DNA from: Kitasatospora sp. NBC_00315
GTDB taxonomy: Bacteria; Actinomycetota; Actinomycetes; Streptomycetales; Streptomycetaceae
Assembly: GCF_041435095.1 (NCBI RefSeq)
Contig: NZ_CP108025.1
Span: forward strand, 1,736,001-1,800,000
Length of the DNA: 64,000 bases
Direction of reading: 5' to 3'
This document shows positions 1-7,963 of this stretch, piece after piece; positions within the stretch are counted from its first letter, which is position 1, and each line of letters opens with the position of its first letter. The notes under the pieces were generated by a model, which made no database searches, had not been told where the DNA came from, and was given only the letters and a program-made list of their open reading frames with translations. The translations under genes and the position numbers were made by a program.

Positions 1-840
1 CATGCCTGGCAACATTGCGTCCTCCTCGCTCGATCCGGTGACCCCGGTCCGATCCGGTGCCCCCGTGGACGGCGGCTTCGGTGCGACGGCGCAGTGGCGG
101 CACCGCCGCGGGGGAAGCCGAGAAGTGAGCCTAGAAGAACCGTTCGGCTTCCTGCGAGGTGGCCCTGCTCCCAGCACGCCGGCCCCGGGCCCAGCCTCGG
201 TCGCCCGCCGGGCGGTCGGCAGGGGGCGCACGGCGCGTGGGCCTGGATCGACGCGCGAGCGCGGTCGCCGGATCGCGCCCATCTCCACCATGGACCGCTC
301 GCCCGGGATCGGCAGCGCGGACGGCCCCGGCACGCCCGATCCACGCCGGATGGGTGACAGCGGATCAGTGACCGGTACCGGATCGGGTCCCGGACGGGCG
401 GGTTGTGGCGCGGGAGTTGTGCGCGCGCCGCCACACGGCGCGGACGGCGCGCAGAGGGCGCACACAGGCGCTGGACGAGTGGCGCGGCGGGGACGGTGCT
501 TCGGCCGGAATGGGTGCATCAGCAGGGACGGATGCGTCGGCAGGGACGGGTGCGCCAGAAGGGACCGGGCATGGCGGGAGTGGAGCGGGGTGGGGTGCGG
601 CATGAGTGGGGTGCGGCATGAGCGAGGTGAGCGGGAACCACGGGGGAAAGGTGGCGGGAGGCGGCGGACGGAGGCGAGCCTCCGGGACGGGCGGCGGTCG
701 CGGCTCGATGATGTCCGGGGGCCCGCTGGGAGGAGGGAGGGGCCGCCGGAGCCGGCCGCGCCGTCCGACCGGTCGTGGCCCCTGCTCGGCCGTGGCCCCC
801 GCTCGACATCGACACGCAGCGATCCTGACGCATGTTGACT
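1..840. other. Gene-poor stretch, no supported CDS
   Basis: Several open frames cross this stretch on both strands, but all read as Gly/Arg/Ala/Pro-rich low-complexity protein with no recognisable domain. None has a convincing ribosome binding site and they overlap one another. The stretch holds short direct repeats (see 591-622) and degenerate AGGGACGG-type repeats around 510-570. I see no RNA gene. It ends at the operator in front of the aldo/keto reductase. Confidence 0.6.
591..622. repeat. Exact 16-bp tandem repeat, two copies
   Basis: TGGGGTGCGGCATGAG occurs at 591-606 and again at 607-622 with no spacer. It lies in gene-poor sequence, so it is most simply replication slippage. Confidence 0.85.
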
Positions 841-860
841 GACAGATATTGAAATCTGTC
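835..860 (+). promoter_or_regulatory. Putative -35 element and TetR-type operator for the reductase gene
   Basis: GACAGAT at 841-847 and ATCTGTC at 854-860 form a perfect 7-bp inverted repeat with a 6-bp centre. It starts directly after a TTGACT hexamer (835-840) that could be a -35 box. The repeat sits about 60 bp upstream of the aldo/keto reductase start, and a TetR-family gene follows that reductase. A dimeric repressor bound here would overlap the promoter. The pairing with that regulator is inferred. Confidence 0.5.
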
Positions 861-921
861 ATCGCAAGTGCCATAGTTGTTATCGGTCACCCGTCAGTCA
901 TCACCCACCAGGGAGCCCGCA

Positions 922-1953
922 ATGACCCCGTCCCCCGCCGGCCCCGCGCACCGGGACATCCCCGGCCGCCGTCTCGGCAGCACCGGCCCCACCGTCTCGG
1001 CCATCGGCCTCGGCTGCATGGGCATGTCCGACCTCTACGGCCCCGCCGACGAGGCGGAGAGCATCGCCACCATCCACGCCGCCCTGGACGCCGGGGTCAC
1101 CCTGCTCGACACCGGCGACTTCTACGGCATGGGCCACAACGAGCTGCTCATCCACGAGGCGCTGCGCGGGCGCGACCGCGACGCCGTCCGGATCAGCGTG
1201 AAGTTCGGCGCCCAGCGCGGCCCGGACGGCAGCTGGCTCGGCTACGACGCGAGCCCCGCCGCGACCAAGACCGCACTCGCGTACACGCTGCGCCGCCTGC
1301 GCACGGACCACGTCGACGTCTACCGCCCGGCCCGCCTCGACCCGAAGGTGCCGATCGAGGAGACCGTCGGCGCGATCGCCGATCTGGTGAAGGCGGGCCA
1401 CGTACGCCACATCGGGCTCTCCGAGGTCGGCCCCGACACCCTGCGCCGCGCCGCCGCCGTGCACCCGATCAGCGACCTGCAGATCGAGTACTCCCTGCTC
1501 TCCCGCTCGATCGAGGACGCGATCCTGCCGACCGCCCGTGAACTGGGCATCGGCGTGACCGCCTACGGCGTGCTCTCGCGCGGCCTGCTCAGCGGTCACT
1601 GGAACCCGGAGCGCGACACCTCGGGCACGGACTTCCGCGCCTTCAGCCCGCGCTTCCAGGGCGACAACCTGACCCACAACCTGGCCCTGGTGGAGGCCCT
1701 GCGGACGATCGCACAGGACAAGGGCGTCAGCGTCGCACAGGTCGCCATCGCCTGGGTCGCCTCGCGCGGCGAGGACATCGTGCCGCTGGTCGGTGCCCGC
1801 CGCCGGGACCGCCTCACCGAGGCCCTCGGCGCCCTGGAGGTGCGGCTCTCCGCAGACGACCTGGCCGCCGTCGAGGCCGCCGTGCCGGCCGGGTCCGCCG
1901 CCGGGGACCGGTACGCTGCCGCTCAGATGGCCCACCTCGACAGCGAGCACTGA
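922..1953 (+). CDS. Aldo/keto reductase
   Basis: 344 aa, AKR superfamily TIM-barrel NAD(P)H-dependent oxidoreductase acting on aldehydes or ketones. Family marks are GLGCMGMSDLYG near residue 29, the DTGDFYG segment (catalytic-type Asp63 and Tyr68) and Lys94 in ISVKFG. The usual YQHR motif holding the fourth tetrad residue (His) reads YRPAR, with Ala at about 137. The ATG at 922 is preferred over the upstream in-frame ATG at 877 because CAGGGAG lies 6-7 nt upstream. A hairpin at 1957-1979 follows the stop, then a TetR gene on the same strand. Substrate is unknown. The reductase call is firm; whether it is a conventional reductase is not. Confidence 0.9.
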   Translation: MTPSPAGPAHRDIPGRRLGSTGPTVSAIGLGCMGMSDLYGPADEAESIATIHAALDAGVTLLDTGDFYGMGHNELLIHEALRGRDRDAVRISVKFGAQRGPDGSWLGYDASPAATKTALAYTLRRLRTDHVDVYRPARLDPKVPIEETVGAIADLVKAGHVRHIGLSEVGPDTLRRAAAVHPISDLQIEYSLLSRSIEDAILPTARELGIGVTAYGVLSRGLLSGHWNPERDTSGTDFRAFSPRFQGDNLTHNLALVEALRTIAQDKGVSVAQVAIAWVASRGEDIVPLVGARRRDRLTEALGALEVRLSADDLAAVEAAVPAGSAAGDRYAAAQMAHLDSEH

Positions 1954-1956
1954 CCG

Positions 1957-1979
1957 GCTCCGGGGGCATCCCCCGGAGC
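1957..1979 (+). terminator. Hairpin between reductase and TetR genes
   Basis: GCTCCGGGGG (1957-1966), loop CAT, CCCCCGGAGC (1970-1979): a perfect 10-bp stem immediately after the reductase stop. There is no U tract. It could terminate or attenuate transcription into the downstream regulator gene. Confidence 0.6.
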
Positions 1980-2065
1980 GGGCGGGCCCCGGCACCACCA
2001 GCGCCACCACAGGCCCCACCGGCAGCCCGCCCGGCCCGCCGTCACCCGTAAGGACGTACCTCCCC

Positions 2066-2653
2066 GTGACCTCGGACAACGCACTCACCCCCGAGCAGAT
2101 CCTGAGCGCGGCGGAGGACGTCCTGCGGCGGTACGGTCCGGCGAAGGCCACCGTCGTGGACATCGCCCGGGCCCTCGGCGTCAGCCACGGCAGCGTGTAC
2201 CGGCACTTCCCGAGCAAGGCCGCGCTGCGCGAGTCGGTGACCCAGCGCTGGCTGGACCAGGAGCACGACCGGCTCGCCGCCGTCGCCCTGGAGCGCGGCT
2301 CCGCCGTGGAGCGGCTGCACCGCTGGCTGGGAACGCTGTTCGCGGCCAAGCGGAAGAAGGCACTGGACGACCCGGAGCTGTTCGCCACCTACATGACCCT
2401 GGTCGGCGAGGCCAGCCACACCGTGGCCGACCACATCGAGACACTCACCGGACAGATCGCCGAGATCCTCCAGGACGGCATCCACCAGGGTGCGTTCACC
2501 CCGACCCACGTACCGACGGCGGCCCGCGCCGTGTTCCACGCCACCGCGCACTTCCACGACCCCGGGTACGCCGGCGAGTGGGCGGGCCCGCGGGCCGAGG
2601 CCGACTTCGAGGCGCTCTGGGCCCTCCTCCTCAACGGCCTGCGCGCCCACTGA
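2066..2653 (+). CDS. TetR-family transcriptional regulator
   Basis: 195 aa. The N-terminal helix-turn-helix reads VVDIARALGVSHGSVYRHF, roughly residues 27-45, followed by SKAALRESV as is usual in TetR proteins; the rest is an alpha-helical ligand and dimerisation domain. The GTG at 2066 follows AAGGAC by about 9 nt; the longer upstream frame is Pro/Arg-rich and not protein-like. It lies 112 bp downstream of the aldo/keto reductase on the same strand and is the natural candidate to bind the inverted repeat at 841-860. The ligand is unknown. Confidence 0.85.
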   Translation: MTSDNALTPEQILSAAEDVLRRYGPAKATVVDIARALGVSHGSVYRHFPSKAALRESVTQRWLDQEHDRLAAVALERGSAVERLHRWLGTLFAAKRKKALDDPELFATYMTLVGEASHTVADHIETLTGQIAEILQDGIHQGAFTPTHVPTAARAVFHATAHFHDPGYAGEWAGPRAEADFEALWALLLNGLRAH

Positions 2654-2665
2654 AGAGGCCGGCCG

Positions 2666-2932
2666 TCAGCTGCGGGAGTTGCCGAAGAAGATCCGGTAGA
2701 GGATCAGCAGCACCAACGCGCCGCCGATCGCCGAGCCCCAGGTGGCCAGGTCGAAGAAGTGGGCGGAGATCGGCCGGTCGAACACCTTCGAGCTGATCCA
2801 GCCGCCGACGAACGAGCCGGCCACGCCGATCAGCGTGGTCACGATCAGGCCGCCCGGGTCACGGCCCGGCAGCAGGAACTTCGCGACGGCTCCGGCGATG
2901 AGCCCCAGGACTATCCACGCGACGATGCCCAT
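2666..2932 (-). CDS. GlsB/YeaQ/YmgE-family small membrane protein
   Basis: 88 aa with three hydrophobic segments: IVAWIVLGLIAGAVAKFL at the N terminus, a Gly-rich LIVTTLIGVAGSFVGGWI helix, and a C-terminal IGGALVLLILYRIFF. The GRDPGG linker is typical of this 'transglycosylase-associated' family, whose members are stress-linked membrane proteins with no proven enzymatic activity. The ATG at 2932 is preceded by a GGAGGGCGGAG stretch. Convergent with the TetR gene (12 bp between stops). Function unproven. Confidence 0.88.
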   Translation of the reverse strand: MGIVAWIVLGLIAGAVAKFLLPGRDPGGLIVTTLIGVAGSFVGGWISSKVFDRPISAHFFDLATWGSAIGGALVLLILYRIFFGNSRS

Positions 2933-3152
2933 GATTGTGTCTCCGCCCTCCGCTGCGCGGCCCGGTCCCGGCCGCCCCTGCCCGACAGGACGCACGGGGG
3001 CGCCCTCCGGTTGCGGGCGCGATCCCGGGGCGGACGGATCGGGCCACCGTCGCGGCGAAGGAACCGGCCTGACAACGGATCACCGTCCGGGCCGCCGAAC
3101 CCCTAGGCTGTGCGCGGAACGATCAACGGATGATCAGCAGGCGGAGGTCCTG

Positions 3153-3980
3153 GTGGAGCAGAACAGCAGTCGGACGCCGGAGGCCGCGCCCTCCGCGGAT
3201 CTGCGACCCGAAGTGCCACACCCCGCACGGATGTACGACTACTACCTGGGCGGCAAGGACAACTTCCCGGCCGACCGCGAGGCCGCCGAGCGGGCACTCG
3301 CCGCCAACCCGGAGTTCCGCTCCACCGCCCGGGCCAACCGGAGCTTCCTGCAGCGCGCGATACGGCACGTCGCCGAGCAGGGCATCGACCAGTTCCTGGA
3401 CATCGGCACCGGCATACCGACGGCCGGCAACACCCACGAGATCGCCCAGCAGGTCAATCCGCAGGCCCGGGTGGTGTACGTCGACAACGACCCGATCGTG
3501 CTGACCCACGCCCGCGCCCTGATGGCCGGCATGGGCCGGGGCCGCACCGACGTCCTGCAGGCCGACCTGCGCGATCCGGCCGGGATCCTCGCCGCCGCCC
3601 AGGTGAAGGATCTCATCGACTTCGACCGCCCGGTCGCCCTGGTCCTCGCCGCGGTGCTGCACTTCCTCCCCGAGGAGGAGAAGCCGTACGCGATCGTCGA
3701 GGAGCTGCTCGCCGCCCTGGCCCCCGGCAGCCACCTGGTGCTCTCGCACGGGACGGCCGACTTCCTCCCCGCCGCGGTCAGGGAGCGCGTCACCGGGGTC
3801 TACACCCGGGCGACGGCCCCGCTGGTGGGGCGCTCGCGCACCGAGGTCGCGGGGTTCCTCACCGGCCTGGAGCTGCTGGAACCGGGTGTGGTCACCGTGC
3901 CGCTCTGGCGACCGGAGGACGAGCCGGCCGAGGGCGCGGACCGGGTCAGCATGTACGGCGCGGTGGCCCGCAAGACCTGA
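3153..3980 (+). CDS. SAM-dependent methyltransferase (DUF574 type)
   Basis: 275 aa. The N-terminal RMYDYYLGGKDNFPADREAA block is the hallmark of the actinobacterial DUF574/PF04672 methyltransferases, which are highly duplicated in streptomycetes. FLDIGTGIPT and the acidic VVYVDNDPIVL form the SAM-binding Rossmann motifs. The GTG at 3153 has GGAGG 5 nt upstream (3143-3147); a longer frame exists but overlaps the divergent small membrane protein and is not protein-like. Family members are often near regulatory or secondary-metabolism genes; the substrate of this one cannot be read from sequence. Confidence 0.9.
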   Translation: MEQNSSRTPEAAPSADLRPEVPHPARMYDYYLGGKDNFPADREAAERALAANPEFRSTARANRSFLQRAIRHVAEQGIDQFLDIGTGIPTAGNTHEIAQQVNPQARVVYVDNDPIVLTHARALMAGMGRGRTDVLQADLRDPAGILAAAQVKDLIDFDRPVALVLAAVLHFLPEEEKPYAIVEELLAALAPGSHLVLSHGTADFLPAAVRERVTGVYTRATAPLVGRSRTEVAGFLTGLELLEPGVVTVPLWRPEDEPAEGADRVSMYGAVARKT

Positions 3981-4094
3981 TCGGACGCCGCTCGCCGCAC
4001 CGGCGGAGATCACGCCCGCCGCGCCGTCACGTCGGGCCGTCGGAGTGTCGGGGTGGAGGATGTCGGAGTGTCCCGCGACCCGGCTCCCGGTGGC

Positions 4095-4136
4095 CCGGCT
4101 CCCAGTGGGGGCGTCCCGGCTCCCGGTGGGGGCGTC
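4095..4136. repeat. Two 21-bp tandem units in a convergent intergenic gap
   Basis: CCGGCTCCC[A/G]GTGGGGGCGTC occurs at 4095-4115 and 4116-4136, with a partial copy just upstream. It lies between the convergent methyltransferase and lipoprotein genes. No hairpin terminator was recognised here. Confidence 0.75.
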
Positions 4137-4169
4137 CCGGCAGCGGGCCGCCCCCACTCCTCGGCCGGG

Positions 4170-4901
4170 TCAGGCGGTCTCGGCGTCCAGCTTCACCAGC
4201 ATCGTGGTCATGGCCGCCTGCACGAGGGCCGCCAGCTCGGTGGTCGAGCTCCCCTGCGCTCCGTCGAGCGAGGCCGTCAGGACGTTCGTGCCCTTGCGGG
4301 CCGTCAGCTGGTAGAACGGGAGCAGGCCGCCGCCGTCGTTCGCGTACCGGGTCCGGCCCTCCACCGCGAAGACCTCGTCGGCGAGTTGCAGCGCGGGGGC
4401 CTCCACCACCCGGTCGTCGCTGTCCGTGGTGGTCCCGTCGGCGTTGGTCCAGGACGGGCAGCGCGCGAAGTCGGCCCTGGAGTCCGCGAAGTCCTTCTTC
4501 GCGTCGGCCTGCGCGCCGAACACCGAGATCCCGCTCGACCCGAGGTGGTCGACGGTCTGCCGGTCGGGGGAGGGCGCGCTGACGTAACGGGACAGTTGGG
4601 CCACCAGTGAGGCCGGTGCCCTGCCGATCTGCTCCTTGCACGACGCGTCGGTCACGGAGTAGTCGGAGGCCGCGTCCTCGTAGGGGTCGCCCTTCTCGAA
4701 ACCGGTGCCCCAGTCCTCCGCCGGAAGCGCGACCGCCGCAGCGAGCTTCCTGCCGTCCACCGCGCTCACCGGCCCCGTGGCGGTGGCGGAGCGGGCGGCG
4801 GCGGAGCGGTCGGCGCCGCCGCCGACGGCGTCCTTGTCGCAGGCGGTCAGGAACAGCGCGGGCAGCAGCCCGCAGAGCACGGCCAGAGCGGCGCTTCGCA
4901 T
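4170..4901 (-). CDS. Secreted lipoprotein, sensor-like
   Basis: 243 aa. A lipoprotein signal peptide (MRSAALAVLCGLLPALFLTAC) places an LTAC lipobox with the modified Cys near residue 21, so the protein should be anchored outside the membrane. The mature part begins with a Ser/Ala-rich linker and has conserved-looking Cys residues (DASCKEQIG, RCPSWTN), in the style of PknH-like extracellular sensor domains. ATG 4901 is chosen for the compact signal peptide; GTG 4916 is an alternative. Neither has a clear ribosome binding site. Function unknown. Confidence 0.75.
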   Translation of the reverse strand: MRSAALAVLCGLLPALFLTACDKDAVGGGADRSAAARSATATGPVSAVDGRKLAAAVALPAEDWGTGFEKGDPYEDAASDYSVTDASCKEQIGRAPASLVAQLSRYVSAPSPDRQTVDHLGSSGISVFGAQADAKKDFADSRADFARCPSWTNADGTTTDSDDRVVEAPALQLADEVFAVEGRTRYANDGGGLLPFYQLTARKGTNVLTASLDGAQGSSTTELAALVQAAMTTMLVKLDAETA

Positions 4902-5005
4902 ACGTGTATGAGTCACGGGCGACCACTCAACCACTGCCGGACGGGCGGCCGGGCCGGATCCGGCCAAGAGTGACGCAGATCAAGGCCCGGGGAGCGGACG
5001 CCCGG

Positions 5006-7963
5006 TCAGCGCAGCGTCGGCACCTCGCCGCAGGCCGCCCTGGTGAGCCCGACGCCGGGCAGACCCCTGCCCCACCGCCCGGCGATCGCGGCCAGGGCGG
5101 CGGCGTCCGGCGGCGTGCGTCCGAGGCCGATCGCGTACCGCGCCGACACCGGTCCGCTCTCGAACGGCCGGGGCCAGGCATGGGCGTCGGCCGCACCGGC
5201 CTGCGCCAGAGCGGCGAGCAGCGCCCGCAGCCGGCCCCGGACCCGGCCCCGGGTCTCCTCGAACTCCTCGCTCCGGGCGGCCTCCACGCTCAGCACCGCC
5301 CAGGCCGCGTGCCGGCGGTGCAGCGGCGGCGGGGACAGCAGCTCCGGCCAGGGGTCACCACCGTCCGAGGCGGCCGCTTCGAGGAGCTCCCAGGCCCGGT
5401 AGAGCTCCTGGACCAGCAGATCCAGGCCACCGGGGCCGACCTGGTCGGTGCAGCTGCGCACCGGGGCGGTGGGCGTCAGGACCGTCACGGACGACCGGAC
5501 GGATTCCGGAGCCACCGGGGGCCGGGTCGACGGGCCGTCGGCGAGCGCGACGGGCTCCCGCCAGTCCCAGGCCGCCCAGGAGGCGAAGAAGTGGCGGAGC
5601 AGCTCCTGTCCCGTCGCGCCGGGGGCCTCGCGCGCCGTCCGGGCGGCCAGGACGGACCAGGCCAGGCCCGGCAGCCCGCCGAACGGCGCCGAGTCGAGGC
5701 CGCGCGCCCTGGCCCAGGCCTTCACCCGCGCCGCCAGCCGGGCGTGCTCCTCACCGCCCTCGGCCGCCAGGGCCTCGGCGTCGCTCACGGCGCTCAACGC
5801 GACGGCGGCCGCCTCGCCGATCCCCGCCCGGCGCGCCACCGCCGCGGCCGGGTCGACGGGGCCGGTGGCCACCACGACCAGGTCCACGTCCAGGCCGTCC
5901 AGGCGAAACCGCAGACCGGGCACCCGGGCGCCGGTCACCCGGCGCAGTCCGGTGGCGCCGGGCAGCGCGGCCGCCAGGCGCCCCTGTACGTCCGTCAGGT
6001 CGACGGTGCCGGGCAGCGCCGCCACCAGGTCGAGGTCTGCCCCCGCGAGCGCGCCGCCCGTGCGACGGGAGCCGACGAGGTGGACGAAGCCCTCCTCCAG
6101 GGCCTCGGAGACCCGCCGGAACACCGACCGGGCCGTCCCCTCCCGCCGGTCGTCCGCCGCGCGGGCACGACCCACCGGCGAGTCACCCACCACGGGAGAG
6201 TCCTCCACCGCGAGGGAGCCGCCCTGCCCGAGAGGGCCCTCCGCCGCGAGCAGGTCGGCGGCCGGTGGCTCGGGCGTCCACCGCAGCTCGCCGGTGCCCA
6301 GCCTGAGCGTGGCGCGCGGCCGCATCGGCTCGTCACCCCGCCGGGAGAGCAGGACCAACTCCCCCACCAGGGCCGACGTCGCCCTCGGCCACACGGCCCG
6401 GTCCGCGGCGGCCGGTCCGGTGACCGGTCCGGAGGCCGCCGTCCGGCCGAGGCTCAGATGCGGGGTGAACTCCTCCGCGCGGCCCTGGCAGCGCGGGAAG
6501 CGTCCGAGCAGCGCACGGTGCAGTTCGGTCCACGGTTCGGCGCCGCCCGCCGGCGGGTCGAGCCGGACGGTGGCGCCGTCCCGGTGCTCGAAGCTGCGGA
6601 TCCCGTCCAGTCGGGCGGTGAAGGCGGCCGTCCCGGCCACGGCGGCGGAGAGCAGCGGGGCGGCCCGTTCGAAGTCGGACTCCGGTACGAAGCCGAAGAG
6701 CAGGTCGACGTGCGGCGGCCGGCGGTGGATCTGCGGATCGTGCTCACGGCGGACGGCCTGGACGGCCGGCCGGAGCTCCTCGGGCGGCAGCCACGCCAGG
6801 GCGGTGCGGGCCGTCGGCGCGAGGTCGAGCGCCTCGGCGCTCCGGTCCTCGGCGCCGGCCGGCCCGGGGTGGAGTTCGGCCAGCACGCCGTAGTGGTCCG
6901 AGGCGTACTGTCCCGCCGGGGTGGGCGAGTCGCCGAGCAGCGCCGCCGTGGCCGGGTGCGATCCGCCGGTGCGCAGCAGGATCCGGTCCAGCCGGGACGC
7001 CCGGCCGGAGAGTGAGGAGACGGCGGCCAGCGGGTTGGTGCCCGGATCGAAGGTGGGCGTCCGGTCACCGGGCCCGTGCACGTCGGTCCAGGCGTCCCGC
7101 AGACCGAGGGTGGCGGCCGGCCCCTGGGGCCCGTCGTCGCTGTCGTTGAAGTCGCCCATCAGGACGAGCTCGCCGTCCACCCGGGCCAGCCCCTCGGCGA
7201 GCACGGCGAGTTCCTGCCGGCGCCGGGCGGCGCCGTTGTCGGTGTGGTCGCTGCTCAGGTGGGTGGCGGCGACCACCAGCGGGGCGGTGGCGCCCGCCAG
7301 CGTGACGGCGGTGACCGCCTTGTGCGGGCCGAGCGCGTGCCGGCCGGCCTCGTGCACCGGCAGGCGGCTGAGCATCAGCAGCCCGGTGTCCTCGACCTCC
7401 GTCCCGGCCGGGTCGGTGCCCAGGGTGTAGCCGGCCCGGACCCAGGGCGCCGCGAGCAGGAGGTCGAGCAGGTCCGCCTCGACCTCCTGCAGGGCGATGA
7501 CGTCGGCGTCGGCCCGCGCGAGGGCCGCCAGTAGCAGTGGCCGGCGGCCGGCGGTGTCGATCCGGTCGCTGTCGTAGCGGTCCCAGAGGGTGTTCCAGGT
7601 CAGCAGTCGCAGGCTCGCCGGGGCCGGCCGGTCGGCGCCGGCCCCGGGGCTCCAGGCCGATCCGTCCCAGGCGTGCGGCGTGCTCGGGGTGAAGAACGGC
7701 GCGCGCAGCCGGCGCGGTCGCCCGGCCCGGCCGGCCCGGGTGGCGTCCAGCCGGTCGAGCCCGGTGGCGCGGTCCCAGACCAGCTCGCCGTCGGCTTCGA
7801 CGAACAGCACCCGGTGCCAGGGGATGTCACCGCCGGGGACGAACGCGGGCAGCGGCACCCGCGCGGTCCCGGCGCCCCGCCGCCCGACGCCGAGGACGAA
7901 CCGGGCCGCGTCGAAGCGCTGGTCCCAGCAGACCCGGTGGTAGATCTGCTCGCTGGTGCGCAT
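5006..7963 (-). CDS. Four-domain RNA end-processing/repair protein (MJ1316-EEP-2H-poly(A) polymerase-like)
   Basis: 985 aa. Domains in order: residues 1-75, a DUF504/MJ1316-type RNA cyclic-group recognition domain (EQIYHRVCWD, GGDIPWHRVLF); about 115-365, an endonuclease/exonuclease/phosphatase domain with LLTWNTLWDRYD, LQEVE (Glu160), LMGDFND (Asp271, Asn273) and YASDHYG (Asp356, His357), all catalytic residues present; about 390-560, a 2H/LigT phosphoesterase with HVD (His418) and HLS (His502); about 605-985, a poly(A)-polymerase-like nucleotidyltransferase with HLVGSRRTGG (GS 631-632), DLD (643-645), DVD (692-694) and the KAWARARG/FGGLPGLAWSVLAAR central-domain pattern. It starts by TGATG overlap with the upstream ligase stop, so it is the second gene of the operon. 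The set predicts removal and remodelling of broken RNA ends, then tailing. Confidence 0.88.
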   Translation of the reverse strand: MRTSEQIYHRVCWDQRFDAARFVLGVGRRGAGTARVPLPAFVPGGDIPWHRVLFVEADGELVWDRATGLDRLDATRAGRAGRPRRLRAPFFTPSTPHAWDGSAWSPGAGADRPAPASLRLLTWNTLWDRYDSDRIDTAGRRPLLLAALARADADVIALQEVEADLLDLLLAAPWVRAGYTLGTDPAGTEVEDTGLLMLSRLPVHEAGRHALGPHKAVTAVTLAGATAPLVVAATHLSSDHTDNGAARRRQELAVLAEGLARVDGELVLMGDFNDSDDGPQGPAATLGLRDAWTDVHGPGDRTPTFDPGTNPLAAVSSLSGRASRLDRILLRTGGSHPATAALLGDSPTPAGQYASDHYGVLAELHPGPAGAEDRSAEALDLAPTARTALAWLPPEELRPAVQAVRREHDPQIHRRPPHVDLLFGFVPESDFERAAPLLSAAVAGTAAFTARLDGIRSFEHRDGATVRLDPPAGGAEPWTELHRALLGRFPRCQGRAEEFTPHLSLGRTAASGPVTGPAAADRAVWPRATSALVGELVLLSRRGDEPMRPRATLRLGTGELRWTPEPPAADLLAAEGPLGQGGSLAVEDSPVVGDSPVGRARAADDRREGTARSVFRRVSEALEEGFVHLVGSRRTGGALAGADLDLVAALPGTVDLTDVQGRLAAALPGATGLRRVTGARVPGLRFRLDGLDVDLVVVATGPVDPAAAVARRAGIGEAAAVALSAVSDAEALAAEGGEEHARLAARVKAWARARGLDSAPFGGLPGLAWSVLAARTAREAPGATGQELLRHFFASWAAWDWREPVALADGPSTRPPVAPESVRSSVTVLTPTAPVRSCTDQVGPGGLDLLVQELYRAWELLEAAASDGGDPWPELLSPPPLHRRHAAWAVLSVEAARSEEFEETRGRVRGRLRALLAALAQAGAADAHAWPRPFESGPVSARYAIGLGRTPPDAAALAAIAGRWGRGLPGVGLTRAACGEVPTLR

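Noticed and set aside
2..890. Several overlapping open frames at the left end on both strands
   Set aside because: All are Gly/Arg/Pro/Ala low-complexity translations without domain, ribosome binding site or consistent start. Long stop-free frames are expected by chance at this GC content.
901..2388. Long minus-strand frame opposite the aldo/keto reductase
   Set aside because: It is the complement of a well-defined AKR and TetR pair; the translation is Gly/Val/Asp-rich shadow sequence.
4095..4136. Repeats after the methyltransferase as a possible terminator or replication iterons
   Set aside because: They are direct, not inverted, with no A/T-rich unwinding region or replication gene nearby.
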